In this document: one piece after another, positions 8,448 through 17,762 of the stretch
How positions within the stretch are numbered: position 1 is the stretch's first letter
Layout: every line of letters begins with the position of its first letter
Assembly (NCBI GenBank): GCA_905479575.1
Contig: CAJQNB010000007.1
Span: 181,110 to 245,109, forward strand
Direction: 5' to 3'
DNA length: 64,000 nucleotides
Origin: an uncultured Pseudophaeobacter sp.
Lineage (GTDB): Bacteria > Pseudomonadota > Alphaproteobacteria > Rhodobacterales > Rhodobacteraceae
The notes under the pieces: model-generated
The model's input: only the letters and a program-made list of their open reading frames with translations
What the model was told of the DNA's origin: nothing
Database searches by the model: none
Made by a program: the position numbers and the translations under genes

Positions 8448-10091
8448 ATGAGACGCGCCGCCATGGCCCTGCTGGCCAATCATATTTCCCCGCCGAACCT
8501 TTCGATCATGCAGGACGAGGGCTGGTCAGTTGCCCGCGTGCGCACCGAGATCCTGTCAGGGTTCACTGTTTCCCTGGCTCTGGTCCCCGAGGCGGTGGCC
8601 TTTGCCTTTGTTGCTGGGGTGCATCCACTGGTGGGGCTATATGCTGCTTTTCTGGTGGGGCTGGTCACGGCGCTGATTGGCGGGCGTCCGGGGATGATTT
8701 CTGGTGCCACCGGGGCGCTGGCGGTTGTCATGGTGGCTTTGGTCGCAGAGCACGGGGTTGAGTATCTTTTTGCCACTGTAGTTTTGATGGGTATCCTGCA
8801 GGTGATTGCTGGGGTGATGCATTGGGGGAAATTTATCCGCTTGGTGCCACATCCGGTGATGCTGGGGTTTGTCAACGGCTTGGCGATTGTGATTTTCCTC
8901 GCTCAGATGACCCAGTTCAAAGTGCCGGGCACAGGGGGCGCTGAGTGGCTGTCGGGCATGCCGATGATGCTGATGCTGGGCCTTGTTGGGCTGACCATGG
9001 TGATCATCTGGGCGACGCCACGGATCACCTCGATCATTCCGGCGCCATTGGCCGGGATTGGCATTGTGGCCGGGATTGTCATTATCTTTGGCCTGGATGT
9101 GCCCCGGGTGGGGGATATGGCCTCGATCAAGGGGGCTTTGCCGTCCATTCACAATCCCTTTGGCTCCGGGCTCGGCATCTATGGTGACATGCTGGCGCCG
9201 TTCAATCTGGAAACCTTGAAAATCATCCTGCCCTATGCGGTCATTCTGGCCGCCATTGGTCTGATTGAGAGCCTGCTGACCCTGAACCTGGTGGGTGAAA
9301 TCACCGGCAAGCGTGGGGGCGCCAGCCAGGAATGTATCGCGCAGGGGACTGCCAATGTGATCACCGGCTTCTTTGGTGGCATGGGCGGCTGTGCCATGAT
9401 CGGCCAGTCGATGATCAACGTAAAATCTGGTGGCCGTACCCGGATTGCCGGCATTGTGGCGGCGCTGTGCCTGCTGGCCTTTATCGTGGTGGCCTCGCCG
9501 CTGATTGAGCAGATTCCGCTGGCGGCGCTGGTTGGGGTGATGTTCATGGTGGTGATCGGAACCTTTGCCTGGAACAGTCTGAAGATCATGACCAAAGTTC
9601 CGCCCATGGATGCCTTTGTAATTGTGTTGGTGACCGTGGTGACGGTGATGAGCGATTTGGCCATTGCGGTTGTAGTGGGTGTGATTGTCTCGGCCCTGGC
9701 CTATGCCTGGAGCAACGCGCGCCGCATTCATGCGATCACCCGGCAATCCGAAAGCGAAGCGGGGGCCAAGGTTTATGAAATCGAAGGGCCGCTGTTCTTT
9801 GGCTCTACCGACGGGTTTATTGAGCTGTTTGATGTTGAGAATGATCCGGACAAGGTGATTGTCGAGTTTGGCCGCAGCCGCGTGGTTGATCAGTCGGCGC
9901 TGCAAGCCATTGAGGTGATTGCGGGCAAATATGAGGCTGCGGGTAAGGAGCTGATGTTGCGGCACCTTAGCCGTGACTGCCATGAGCTATTGACCAAAGC
10001 GGGCCATTTGATGATCGATAGCGACGACGATCCAGAGTATCAGGTGGCGGCGGATTATTCTGTCAAGACCGGGGTCCTGGGGGGGCACTAG
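8448..10091 (+). CDS. SulP family anion permease with STAS domain
   Basis: A 547-residue SulP-type transporter. The first about 420 residues are strongly hydrophobic (10-14 segments), starting with the typical LSGFTVSLALVPEAVAFAFVAGVHP. GLIESLLTLNLVGEITGKRG and NVITGFFGGMGGCAMIGQSMINV are SulP core blocks. The last about 110 residues form a STAS domain (VYEIEGPLFFGSTDGFIELF ... VVDQSALQAIE). Members carry sulfate, bicarbonate or dicarboxylates. No carbonic anhydrase is adjacent, so the substrate stays open. The start (ATG 8448 or 8463) is uncertain because no clear ribosome site is seen. Confidence 0.93.
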   Translation: MRRAAMALLANHISPPNLSIMQDEGWSVARVRTEILSGFTVSLALVPEAVAFAFVAGVHPLVGLYAAFLVGLVTALIGGRPGMISGATGALAVVMVALVAEHGVEYLFATVVLMGILQVIAGVMHWGKFIRLVPHPVMLGFVNGLAIVIFLAQMTQFKVPGTGGAEWLSGMPMMLMLGLVGLTMVIIWATPRITSIIPAPLAGIGIVAGIVIIFGLDVPRVGDMASIKGALPSIHNPFGSGLGIYGDMLAPFNLETLKIILPYAVILAAIGLIESLLTLNLVGEITGKRGGASQECIAQGTANVITGFFGGMGGCAMIGQSMINVKSGGRTRIAGIVAALCLLAFIVVASPLIEQIPLAALVGVMFMVVIGTFAWNSLKIMTKVPPMDAFVIVLVTVVTVMSDLAIAVVVGVIVSALAYAWSNARRIHAITRQSESEAGAKVYEIEGPLFFGSTDGFIELFDVENDPDKVIVEFGRSRVVDQSALQAIEVIAGKYEAAGKELMLRHLSRDCHELLTKAGHLMIDSDDDPEYQVAADYSVKTGVLGGH

Positions 10092-10123
10092 CGTCCCAAG
10101 CCACCCTGCTGTTGTTGAGCGGT

Positions 10124-10156
10124 CGCGCCCCAAATGGGGCGCGGCTGTTTTGTTTC
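10124..10156 (+). terminator. Rho-independent terminator of the SulP gene
   Basis: CGCGCCCC (10124-10131) and GGGGCGCG (10136-10143) form an 8-bp stem with loop AAAT, followed by GCTGTTTTGTTT. Confidence 0.8.
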
Positions 10157-10240
10157 AGAGACAGGCCTCTGAAGTGTTGGACCAAACAGCGGGTTGGAGC
10201 TGCTGCTGATGTTGGAGGCCCTGACAAGCTGGAGGCCCTG

Positions 10241-10882
10241 TCAGTCAGGGGCGAGGCTTTCCAGCATCTCCAGATCTCCTGCCAGCAGCGCGGGTTCGGC
10301 GCGAGCCAGCAGCTCTTGCGGCCAGTGCCACCATTTCAGCGACAACAGGCGGGCGATCTGGGGCTTGGAAAAGCGAAATCGTTGCAGGCTGGCCGGGTTG
10401 CCGGTGACAATGCCATAGGGCGGGACAGTACCCCGCACCACAGACCCGGCGCCGATGATAGCGCCATCGCCGATACGGGCGCCGGGCAGGATCAGGGCGC
10501 CATAGCCAATCCACACATCATTGCCGATCACGGTGTCGCGGGTGTCTGGCTGAAAACCGGCCATCTGCGCCGGATCAAACACCGGGAACGGATAACAGCT
10601 GATGCCATCCTGCGCGTGATTGGCGGAGGCGGTGATAAAACGCACCCCATGGGCAATCTGGCAGAACCGCCCGATCACCAGGCGTTCGCGGGCGCCGGCA
10701 AAAAGATAGGGCGCTAGATGGCTGGCCCAGTCCTGCGGCGGCGCAAAGTCCGAAGCGTAGCTGAAGTCGCCAACCTGAAAGTTGGGGTGGGTGATGGCCT
10801 GCGACAGCATCACGGTGCCGGCATGGGCCTGGCCATCGGGGAGGACAATGGGATTGCGTAGGGCGGGATTTGGGAGGGGCAT
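10241..10882 (-). CDS. Hexapeptide-repeat acetyltransferase (XAT/CatB-like)
   Basis: A 213-residue left-handed beta-helix acyltransferase. The hexapeptide core is NDVWIGYGALILPGARIGDG followed by AIIGAGSVVRG, then PPYGIVTGNPA, the usual acetyl-CoA site of xenobiotic (CatB/Vat-like) acetyltransferases. A catalytic His may be the one in ITASANHAQDG. Similar proteins act on antibiotics, but chromosomal roseobacter copies have unknown acceptors, so resistance should not be assumed. The start is 9 bases from the flavin reductase stop, indicating a two-gene operon. Confidence 0.88.
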   Translation of the reverse strand: MPLPNPALRNPIVLPDGQAHAGTVMLSQAITHPNFQVGDFSYASDFAPPQDWASHLAPYLFAGARERLVIGRFCQIAHGVRFITASANHAQDGISCYPFPVFDPAQMAGFQPDTRDTVIGNDVWIGYGALILPGARIGDGAIIGAGSVVRGTVPPYGIVTGNPASLQRFRFSKPQIARLLSLKWWHWPQELLARAEPALLAGDLEMLESLAPD

Positions 10883-10891
10883 TAGTGGGGC

Positions 10892-11497
10892 TCAATCATC
10901 AGGGCGCGCCAGCGAGAACACATCCCGCACGGCGGTATAATCACGGTAGCCCATACGGGCCAGGGGGTGGAAGGTTGTGACGTCAAAAATGCCATCGCGC
11001 AGGCAGTCATCGCGCAGGTGAATGCCGGTGACCTCGCCAAAGGCGACGCGGTTTGCCACGCCGGGCAGGGTGACGATCTGGGTCAGTTTGCATTCCAGGG
11101 CTGCGGGGGCACCTTCAATGCGGGCGCAGTTGATGGTGTCGCATTCCACCGCTGTGAGACCTGCATGGGAGAACTCGTCCACCTCTTTGGGCAGCATCTC
11201 GGAACTGGCGTTCATCGCGTCACGCATCTCGTAAGCCACGATATTGACGCAGAACACGCCGGTGTCTTCGATGTTTGCAAGGCTGTCCTTGGTGCCGGGT
11301 TGGTCGTCCTTGCTACCGGTGGAGGCAAACATCACCTGCGGCGGCGTATAGGCGACGCCGTTGAAAAAGGAATAGGGGGCCAGATTGTTACTGCCATCCG
11401 CTGCGCGGGAGGATATCCAGCCGATCGGACGAGGGGTGATCAGGGCATTAAAGGGGTTATGCGGCAACCCATGGCCGTCTTCGGGGCGGTAGAACAT
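10892..11497 (-). CDS. Flavin reductase-like domain protein
   Basis: A 201-residue FMN-binding split-barrel protein of the flavin reductase-like family. The conserved N-terminal region ALITPRPIGWISSRAADGSN plus NLAPYSFFNGVAYTPPQVMFA is diagnostic. Such proteins reduce flavin with NAD(P)H or act directly as oxidoreductases. No partner monooxygenase is beside it. It is the first gene of a minus-strand pair with the XAT acetyltransferase and is divergent from the GNAT gene at 11590. Confidence 0.9.
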   Translation of the reverse strand: MFYRPEDGHGLPHNPFNALITPRPIGWISSRAADGSNNLAPYSFFNGVAYTPPQVMFASTGSKDDQPGTKDSLANIEDTGVFCVNIVAYEMRDAMNASSEMLPKEVDEFSHAGLTAVECDTINCARIEGAPAALECKLTQIVTLPGVANRVAFGEVTGIHLRDDCLRDGIFDVTTFHPLARMGYRDYTAVRDVFSLARPDD

Positions 11498-11589
11498 GGC
11501 GCGTCTCCAATTGTTTGCCCCAGACTTACGCCCGTGCTAGGGCGATTTCCAGCCCCTTGAGGTGAGGGCAGGGACGGAGAGCAAGCGGC

Positions 11590-12138
11590 GTGATTGAACT
11601 CATGGCAGAACAGCCCGGCGATCGCTGGGAGGTGGAGGCGCTGTATGATCTGTGCTTTGCGCCGGGACGAGAGGCTTTGTCGTCTTACCGGCTGCGCGAT
11701 GACGTGCCACCTGTTCGGGGGTTGAGCCAGGTCGCTCGCGACGAATTGGGCATTCTGGCCGGGGCCATCCGATTCTGGCCCGTCCATATCGAGCCCCCGA
11801 GCCCGGCTGCAGGGGATTTACCCAGCACGGCTGCTGATCCGGTAACCGCACTGCTGTTGGGGCCGGTGGCGGTGCATCCCACCCACCAAGGCGAGGGGCT
11901 GGGCGGCTCGCTTATCCGTGACAGCCTGGCCAAGGCAGCCGAGCAGGGCTGGCACCGGGTCATGCTGGTGGGGGACGCCCCCTACTACAGCCGTTTTGGC
12001 TTTGAGCGGTTGTCGGATGTGGAAATGCCGCCCCCCACCAACCCGGAGCGGGTGCTGGGGCTGGGCGCGCAATCCGGGGCCTGGGAAGGGGTCCGGGGCC
12101 GGGTTATCCGCTGGCAGGGAGCAGAACGCACGGCCTGA
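11590..12138 (+). CDS. GNAT N-acetyltransferase (YhbS-like)
   Basis: A 182-residue GNAT protein similar to the YhbS group. The acetyl-CoA loop lies in LGPVAVHPTHQGEGLGGSLI, followed by the aromatic PYYSRFGFERL near the end of the domain. GTG 11590 is used because GGAG is just upstream and the first in-frame ATG (11602) is only four codons later. It is 57 bases upstream of the EcsC-like gene on the same strand. The acceptor is unknown. Confidence 0.87.
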   Translation: MIELMAEQPGDRWEVEALYDLCFAPGREALSSYRLRDDVPPVRGLSQVARDELGILAGAIRFWPVHIEPPSPAAGDLPSTAADPVTALLLGPVAVHPTHQGEGLGGSLIRDSLAKAAEQGWHRVMLVGDAPYYSRFGFERLSDVEMPPPTNPERVLGLGAQSGAWEGVRGRVIRWQGAERTA

Positions 12139-12195
12139 CAGACTTGAAACCGGCGCGATGGGAGCCAATCTCTTTGACAGAGAGGGCCAAAGCAC

Positions 12196-12963
12196 ATGAG
12201 CGAAATACTGCAGCAGTCCCGCAGCCTGTCACCCGGTGAAATAGAGGTCGAACTGGATGCCCTGGCGCGGCGCTACCGGGCGGCAAGCGGTCTGGGGGTG
12301 AACCTGCTGAATGTGATCGGCGGGCAAGTCGAGAGCTTTTTGGCGCAGATGCCCGCTGGGGCGCGCGCCCAGATGGGGCAGGCCACCGAGCGGGCCTTGC
12401 ATTTGGCGATGCAGGCTGCGCGACAGTCACGACGCGTGGTGCCGGGGCAATCGCGTCGGGTGAACCGTTTGGTCAGCACCGCGATGGGGGCAGCCGGCGG
12501 TGCTGCCGGATTGCCAGGGGCCCTGGTCGAGCTGCCCGCCACAACCGCCTTTTTGCTACGCACGATCCAGGATGCCGCTGCGGCCGAAGGATTTGACCCG
12601 AATGCCCAGAGTGTCATGTTTGATTGCCTGCGGGTCTTTGCCTCGGCGGGGCCGCTGGCGCGGGATGATGGCAGTGACACCGCTTTTGTCTCTTTGCGGT
12701 TCAGCCTGTCTGGCCAGGCGCTCAATCAGATCATTGCCACTGTGGCGCCGCGATTGGCCACTGCGATGGGGCAAAAACTTGCCGCTCAATCGGTGCCCAT
12801 CCTTGGGGCCGCTGCTGGGGCGACGGTGAACTATGTCTATTGCGGCTACTACCATGAGGTCGCCTTGGTGCATTTTGGCCTGCGCCGCCTTGCGATCGAG
12901 GCGGATCAGCCAGAGGCGGAGCTGCTGGCGAATTTTGTCCGCCGTTTGCCAGTGAAAGGCTAG
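12196..12963 (+). CDS. EcsC family protein
   Basis: A 255-residue EcsC-family protein. The glycine/alanine-rich segment around residues 95-125 (MGAAGGAAGLPGALVELPAT) and the hydrophobic patch ILGAAAGATVNYVYCGYYHEVA near residue 200 are typical. EcsC proteins are membrane-associated and their biochemical role is not established. ATG 12196 follows GAGAGG at a suitable distance. It probably shares a transcript with the GNAT gene before it. Confidence 0.85.
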   Translation: MSEILQQSRSLSPGEIEVELDALARRYRAASGLGVNLLNVIGGQVESFLAQMPAGARAQMGQATERALHLAMQAARQSRRVVPGQSRRVNRLVSTAMGAAGGAAGLPGALVELPATTAFLLRTIQDAAAAEGFDPNAQSVMFDCLRVFASAGPLARDDGSDTAFVSLRFSLSGQALNQIIATVAPRLATAMGQKLAAQSVPILGAAAGATVNYVYCGYYHEVALVHFGLRRLAIEADQPEAELLANFVRRLPVKG

Positions 12964-13149
12964 GATCGAAAACCGGCCGCGGATCACCTGCCTTGCCACC
13001 AAAGGCGTGAGGTCCGTTGGGTTGCGGAAACAAACAGCGTCCTTTGGCGGGGCATCAGGACAACACCCGGACGGGGCTGCGGCATATTTCCCCTCTTGAT
13101 CTTGTATTTGTTCGCCCGTTAATCAGAAAAGCCTGCTACGAGTAAGAGA

Positions 13150-13722
13150 ATGATAAACTACAGCCTTAAATGCGCCCAAGGGCATAGCTTTGACAGCTGG
13201 TTTCAATCCGCGTCCGCTTTTGACAAATTGGCGGCAGCCGGTCTGGTCGCCTGTGCCTATTGCGGCAGTAGCAAAGTCGAGAAAGCCATCATGGCGCCAC
13301 GGGTGCGCACCGGACGCAAAGCGGTGTCTGGTATGGGGGAGCCAGAGCAAAACCTGCCAGCGACGCCAGAGCATCAAAATACGCCCTCTGCTTCCGCCCA
13401 GGGTGATGCCCCTGCAGGGACTGCTGGCCCTGACAGCAGCCCAGACCGTGGCGCTGAGCGTGGACCGGGCGCGCTGAGCACCCCGATGAGCAGTGAGGCG
13501 GCAGAGATGCAAAAGGCCTTGGGCGATTTGCGCCGCAAGGTGGAAGAAAACTCTGATTATGTGGGTAAGGATTTTGCCAGCGAGGCCCGTGCCATGCATC
13601 TGGGTGATGCGCCGGAACGTGCAATCCATGGGGAGGCCAAGCCGGAAGAGGCCAAGGCCTTGATTGAAGAGGGGATTCCGGTTGTGCCGCTGCCCTTTGG
13701 GCGCAGTCGCAAAACCAACTAG
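13150..13722 (+). CDS. DUF1178 family protein
   Basis: A 190-residue protein with the DUF1178 pattern: INYSLKCAQGHSFDSWFQS at the start, then a second cysteine pair in LVACAYCGSSKVEKAIMAP. The two pairs (C-x3-H and C-x2-C) suggest a small zinc ribbon. Residues about 60-120 are a low-complexity Ala/Pro/Ser linker. The C-terminal part has FASEARAMHLGDAPERAIHG and ends near PVVPLPFGR, both conserved in the family. Function unknown. The SDR gene follows 62 bases later. Confidence 0.88.
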   Translation: MINYSLKCAQGHSFDSWFQSASAFDKLAAAGLVACAYCGSSKVEKAIMAPRVRTGRKAVSGMGEPEQNLPATPEHQNTPSASAQGDAPAGTAGPDSSPDRGAERGPGALSTPMSSEAAEMQKALGDLRRKVEENSDYVGKDFASEARAMHLGDAPERAIHGEAKPEEAKALIEEGIPVVPLPFGRSRKTN

Positions 13723-13784
13723 AGGTCTTCACCAATGAACCACCCACAGTTTTACCTGTATGACCAAGTGAGAGGCAAATTCTT

Positions 13785-14426
13785 ATGCATGTAGTGATTA
13801 CCGGTGCAAATCGCGGAATTGGCCGCGAGATGGCGTCTCAGTACAGTGGGGCAGGCCATGTGGTGACAGGAACCGCCCGCGATGGCGCATCTGAGGTGAC
13901 GCTGGATGTGACCGACCCAGATCAACAGGCTCAGTTTGCGGCGCATCTTGGCGATCGTCCGATTGATTTGCTGGTTTGCAATGCCGGGGTCTATCTCGAT
14001 AAGGGGCTGGCACTGGAAGATTATACAGCCGAGATCTGGAGCCAGAGCATGGCCGCAAATGTGACCGGGGTGTTTCTGACCGTTCAGGCGCTGCTGCCCA
14101 ATCTGCGGTTGGGGACGGCACCAAAGATCGCAATCATTTCGTCGCAGATGGCTAGTCACGCGCGGGCACCTGGGGGCAGCTATGCCTATCGGGCTTCCAA
14201 AGCGGCTGTGCTGAACCTGGGGCGCAACCTTGCCACCGATCTTAAGCCAGAAGGCATTGCTGTTGGGATCTATCATCCGGGGTGGGTGCGCACGGAAATG
14301 GGTGGTGAGGCAGGCGACATCAGTGTTGAGGAATCTGCCTCTGGCCTGATCCGGGAATTTGATGCACTAACCATAGAGATCACAGGCTGTTTTCATACCT
14401 GGGACGGGCGTATTCACGCCTACTGA
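13785..14426 (+). CDS. Short-chain dehydrogenase/reductase
   Basis: A 213-residue classical SDR. The cofactor motif TGANRGIG is at residues 6-13, the NAG motif follows (LVCNAGVYLD), the catalytic Ser lies in IISSQMASHA and the catalytic Tyr/Lys in YAYRASKAAVLNL. The short C-terminal region resembles CsgA-like SDRs. Substrate unknown. It ends at a strong bidirectional terminator shared with the convergent gene at 14585. Confidence 0.9.
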   Translation: MHVVITGANRGIGREMASQYSGAGHVVTGTARDGASEVTLDVTDPDQQAQFAAHLGDRPIDLLVCNAGVYLDKGLALEDYTAEIWSQSMAANVTGVFLTVQALLPNLRLGTAPKIAIISSQMASHARAPGGSYAYRASKAAVLNLGRNLATDLKPEGIAVGIYHPGWVRTEMGGEAGDISVEESASGLIREFDALTIEITGCFHTWDGRIHAY

Positions 14427-14481
14427 CAGGCGGTCGGCGGATGGTTTTGGTGGGGGGTTTTGGCCACCGCAAGGGCAACAA

Positions 14482-14516
14482 AAAAGACGCTGGTGGGATG
14501 TCCACCAGCGTCTTTT
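14482..14516. terminator. Bidirectional Rho-independent terminator
   Basis: AAAAGACGCTGGTGG (14482-14496) is perfectly complementary to CCACCAGCGTCTTTT (14502-14516), with a 5-base loop and A/T runs at both ends. It serves the convergent SDR (+) and peptidase-like gene (-). A second inverted repeat, ATCCCCAGAG/CTCTGGGGAT, lies at 14524-14560. Confidence 0.92.
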
Positions 14517-14584
14517 CTTTGTGATCCCCAGAGCCAGCGCGGTGTGCCGCCTCTGGGGATGGTATAATATCAGGCTAAGCGTGC

Positions 14585-16381
14585 TTATTCCCAGCAGCTG
14601 ACCAGAACTGTCATTCCGGTGGCCCGGTTCACCAGGGCCTGGGTTGGCAGGGCAGCACCTGCGAGCTGGGTCTGAACCTCAAGACCTGCAGCCTCCATGG
14701 CGCCGCGAATGGTCTCGGCATTTGCTGCAAAGCTCACCCCGGCGGGCAGCTGACGGCCTTGTGCTGTTTGGGGCAGCAACATGCCAAGCACCGCACCCGA
14801 GGCATCCACCACCGGGCCACCCGCGTCACCAGGCTGGGCGGCAAGCTCCAGCCGTGCAACACTGGTATCCCCTTCCAGGCTTTTGACGTCGGCCAGTTTT
14901 CCCCAGGTCAGGCTGGGGGCCCCCAGCACACCTTCGTAGGAAAAGCCGGAAACGGCGATTTCGGATTGCAGCCGTGGGCTTTGCGGGCTCAACTCGGCCA
15001 CCGCGATCGGCGCCAGGGACTGGGTCGACCGCAGGATCGCCATGCCGGATTGGGTGTCGGCGCTGACAACTTCAGCGCGGTAGCCGTAATCCAAGGTGAC
15101 TCGGGTGCAGCCCTGAACCACATCGGCGGAGGTCACAACCACACCATCGCTGCTGACAAAAAAGCCAGAGCGCGACATTTTGGGTTTGCGGATTTCCAGA
15201 CCGGACAGCAGGTCAATGTCCTGCTGAATATCGGCGCCTGCGGCATCGTCCAGCACGCCTTCGCTGCGCTCAAAGCTCGCCTGCATGGCGGAGAGAACGC
15301 GGCTGCGACGGGCCTCATCGCCGGCTGGCCAGATGAGGGTGAAACCCTTGATCTCACCGTTTTTGAGGCTGGCCTGGGTAAAGGAGACAAAGCGGTTGTT
15401 GCGCCCTTCCAGGGTGAAACTGTCGTTTTCACGCTCGCGCGGGCCTTCCAGGGGCACAATTTCCAAAGTCTGCATGATGTCATACAGGCCATAAAGCGTG
15501 CTTTTGTCGCCGCGCTGGCTGATCAGCAGCACCCGGACACCCAGATCGCCGGAGCTGTCGTAATGGGCAAAGGGGGGCTCATATCGACTAAAGGTGACTT
15601 CATCTGCGGGGATTTCCAGCGAGATACCAGCCTGCGTGTCGATAATGCGGCGCATGCCAACCGAGATCAGCGGCGCGTTGTAGTCGTCCAGCAGAATCTG
15701 GCGCTGTGCCGTGGTCAGAACGCCGGTGATCTCAAACCCCTTGGCGGCTTGCCAATCGGACATGGAGCTACGGGTGCCGCGGCCAAAGGCGCCATCAATG
15801 GCCGAGTTGTAGAACCCGGCGGCCTGGAGAGCGATTTGCAGTTCTTTGCGCTCATCTCGGCTCAACGTCCGCTCGCTGCGCCGGGCTTCGGCGGGGCTTT
15901 CGTCGGGCAGGGCTGGGGGGCTCGGTTCCGCGATCACCACGGGGTCTGCGGTCTGCGTCTGTGGTGCTGTTGTCGCCTCAGCAGTGGCGCCCGTTGCTGG
16001 GGCCTGGGCTGGCTGGGTGGTCTGCGCAGTGTCTTCCCCCAAAGGGTAGAACTGATTGCGCAGGTTATTGGGCAGGGCGATAAAACTGTCGCGCGGGATC
16101 TGCCCTTCAGAGCGGTAGACCTGCAACACACGATTCGCGTCTTCGCGGGTGTAGGGGCCGATCAAGACACCATACCAGCCACCGACAAGCGAGAAGCCGG
16201 CAACATCAGGGATCTTGGCGGCAAAAACCTGTGCTTCTTGGTTGGCCGAGGCCAGGGTGGGGCGTGCCGCCACCTGGATCCAGACTGTGTCCTGTGGGTT
16301 TTGCTGCGCTTGCGCTGGTACAGCTAGAAGCATGGCAAGCGCATTGAGCGACAGGACCAATGCGGCAATCATTTTTCTCAT
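14585..16381 (-). CDS. Secreted SPOR/peptidoglycan-binding protein with inactive trypsin-like domain
   Basis: A 598-residue exported protein. Residues 1-26 are a Sec signal peptide ending ...VPAQAQ. Residues about 32-102 resemble a SPOR-like domain (VWIQVAARPTLASANQEA). Residues 115-165 are a Thr/Ala/Pro linker. Residues about 176-235 are a peptidoglycan-binding domain (LQIALQAAGFYNSAIDGAFG). Residues about 405-570 have a trypsin/HtrA-like fold (SGFFVSSDGVVVTSADVVQG ... QPGDAGGPVVDASGAVLGML). Where HtrA proteins have catalytic His, Asp and Ser, this one has D420, M447 and A520, so it is probably not a protease. I expect a periplasmic cell-wall scaffold. ATG 16381 starts at the signal peptide; a longer frame upstream has no homology. 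Confidence 0.85.
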   Translation of the reverse strand: MRKMIAALVLSLNALAMLLAVPAQAQQNPQDTVWIQVAARPTLASANQEAQVFAAKIPDVAGFSLVGGWYGVLIGPYTREDANRVLQVYRSEGQIPRDSFIALPNNLRNQFYPLGEDTAQTTQPAQAPATGATAEATTAPQTQTADPVVIAEPSPPALPDESPAEARRSERTLSRDERKELQIALQAAGFYNSAIDGAFGRGTRSSMSDWQAAKGFEITGVLTTAQRQILLDDYNAPLISVGMRRIIDTQAGISLEIPADEVTFSRYEPPFAHYDSSGDLGVRVLLISQRGDKSTLYGLYDIMQTLEIVPLEGPRERENDSFTLEGRNNRFVSFTQASLKNGEIKGFTLIWPAGDEARRSRVLSAMQASFERSEGVLDDAAGADIQQDIDLLSGLEIRKPKMSRSGFFVSSDGVVVTSADVVQGCTRVTLDYGYRAEVVSADTQSGMAILRSTQSLAPIAVAELSPQSPRLQSEIAVSGFSYEGVLGAPSLTWGKLADVKSLEGDTSVARLELAAQPGDAGGPVVDASGAVLGMLLPQTAQGRQLPAGVSFAANAETIRGAMEAAGLEVQTQLAGAALPTQALVNRATGMTVLVSCWE

Positions 16382-16654
16382 TCTCAGGACCCTATCCCGG
16401 TAAACCAAATTATTGCCGCGCAGATAAGCATTTTGTGGCGGCAAAGGAAACGCCCCTTGCAGGGGGGAATTCCACACTTGATGCAGCAATCTGGTGATTA
16501 TGGCCTTAATGCCACGACAAAATGTCATGTTGAGACGCCCTGTGGTTCCTTGGTCACTGATCTGCGCCGCATTGGCTGCTTCTAGCCGTTGACCCCGCCG
16601 GGGGGCTTGCATAGGAAGAAAGCCGCATTTGCTGCTTATACGAGGGATTTGGAT

Positions 16655-17668
16655 ATGACCCAGACCGCCACCCCGACCGCCACCCAGGCGACCGGTCAGA
16701 CCGTGGGCCAGACTGTAGGCCAGACGGGCACGATGACAGCTGGCGCGACCAGATCCACTCCGCGCTCTTTCCAGGAAATCATCTTGCGGCTGCAAAGCTA
16801 TTGGGCCGCCAAGGGCTGCGCCATCATGCAGCCCTATGACATGGAAGTGGGCGCCGGTACCTTTCACCCGGCGACAACCCTGCGCTCATTGGGCAGCAAG
16901 CCCTGGGCCGCAGCCTATGTGCAGCCCTCGCGCCGCCCCACTGATGGGCGCTACGGTGAAAATCCCAACCGGTTGCAGCACTACTACCAGTTTCAGGCCC
17001 TGATCAAACCCAGCCCGCCCAATCTGCAAGAGCTGTATCTGGGCAGTCTAGAGGCGATTGGCATTGATATGGATATGCACGATATCCGCTTTGTCGAGGA
17101 TGACTGGGAAAGCCCGACGCTGGGCGCCTGGGGCCTGGGCTGGGAAGTCTGGTGCGATGGTATGGAAGTCAGTCAGTTTACCTATTTTCAGCAGGTTGGC
17201 GGCCACGACTGTCACCCGGTTTCCGGTGAGCTGACCTATGGCCTGGAACGTCTGGCGATGTATGTGCTGGGGGTTGACCATGTGATGGACATGCCCTTCA
17301 ACGACCCGCAGGCGCCAATCCCGCTGACCTATGGGGATGTGTTCAAACAGACCGAAGAAGAATACGCCCGCTGGAACTTTGACGTGGCCAACACCGAAGT
17401 GCTGCTGCGCCACTTTGAAGAGGCCGAGGCCGAATGTGCCACCATTCTGGCGCAGGACCATGTGGATCCCAAGACCGGCAAGCGCATCATCATGGCGCAT
17501 CCGGCCTATGATCAATGCATCAAGGCCAGCCATATCTTTAACCTGCTGGACGCGCGCGGTGTGATCTCGGTGACAGAGCGTCAGGCCTATATTGGCCGGG
17601 TGCGCACACTGGCAAAACAATGTGCAGACGCCTTTGTACAGACCAGCGCGGGCGGTTTTTCGGGCTAA
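16655..17668 (+). CDS. glyQ: Glycine-tRNA ligase alpha subunit
   Basis: A 337-residue GlyQ, the catalytic subunit of the alpha2-beta2 glycyl-tRNA synthetase. Core blocks are [38 protein letters not shown] and [23 protein letters not shown] 16655 follows GAGGGATT at good spacing. The first about 35 residues are a low-complexity Thr/Gln/Gly stretch with VGQT repeated, which is longer than I recall for relatives. A later start (MTAGATRS...) is possible. The beta subunit gene lies 850 bases downstream, after one small gene. Confidence 0.95.
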   Translation: MTQTATPTATQATGQTVGQTVGQTGTMTAGATRSTPRSFQEIILRLQSYWAAKGCAIMQPYDMEVGAGTFHPATTLRSLGSKPWAAAYVQPSRRPTDGRYGENPNRLQHYYQFQALIKPSPPNLQELYLGSLEAIGIDMDMHDIRFVEDDWESPTLGAWGLGWEVWCDGMEVSQFTYFQQVGGHDCHPVSGELTYGLERLAMYVLGVDHVMDMPFNDPQAPIPLTYGDVFKQTEEEYARWNFDVANTEVLLRHFEEAEAECATILAQDHVDPKTGKRIIMAHPAYDQCIKASHIFNLLDARGVISVTERQAYIGRVRTLAKQCADAFVQTSAGGFSG

Positions 17669-17762
17669 CCCAGGTTTGGGTGTCAATTGGGCCATGCCCC
17701 ACCTGTGCACTGCTGGGCGGGGCATTGGTATGAGGCTGGCGACAGAATAAGGGCGATTGCCA

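Noticed and set aside
8637..9983. Long minus-strand frame (448 codons) opposite the SulP gene
   Set aside because: His/Gln/Asn-rich translation with no homology; a by-product of the GC-rich SulP codons.
10241..10882. Chloramphenicol resistance gene (CatB)
   Set aside because: The hexapeptide fold fits the wider XAT family; nothing in the context indicates resistance.
14759..16327. Plus-strand frame of 522 codons opposite the SPOR/peptidoglycan protein
   Set aside because: No domain, and it overlaps a gene with a signal peptide and several domains.
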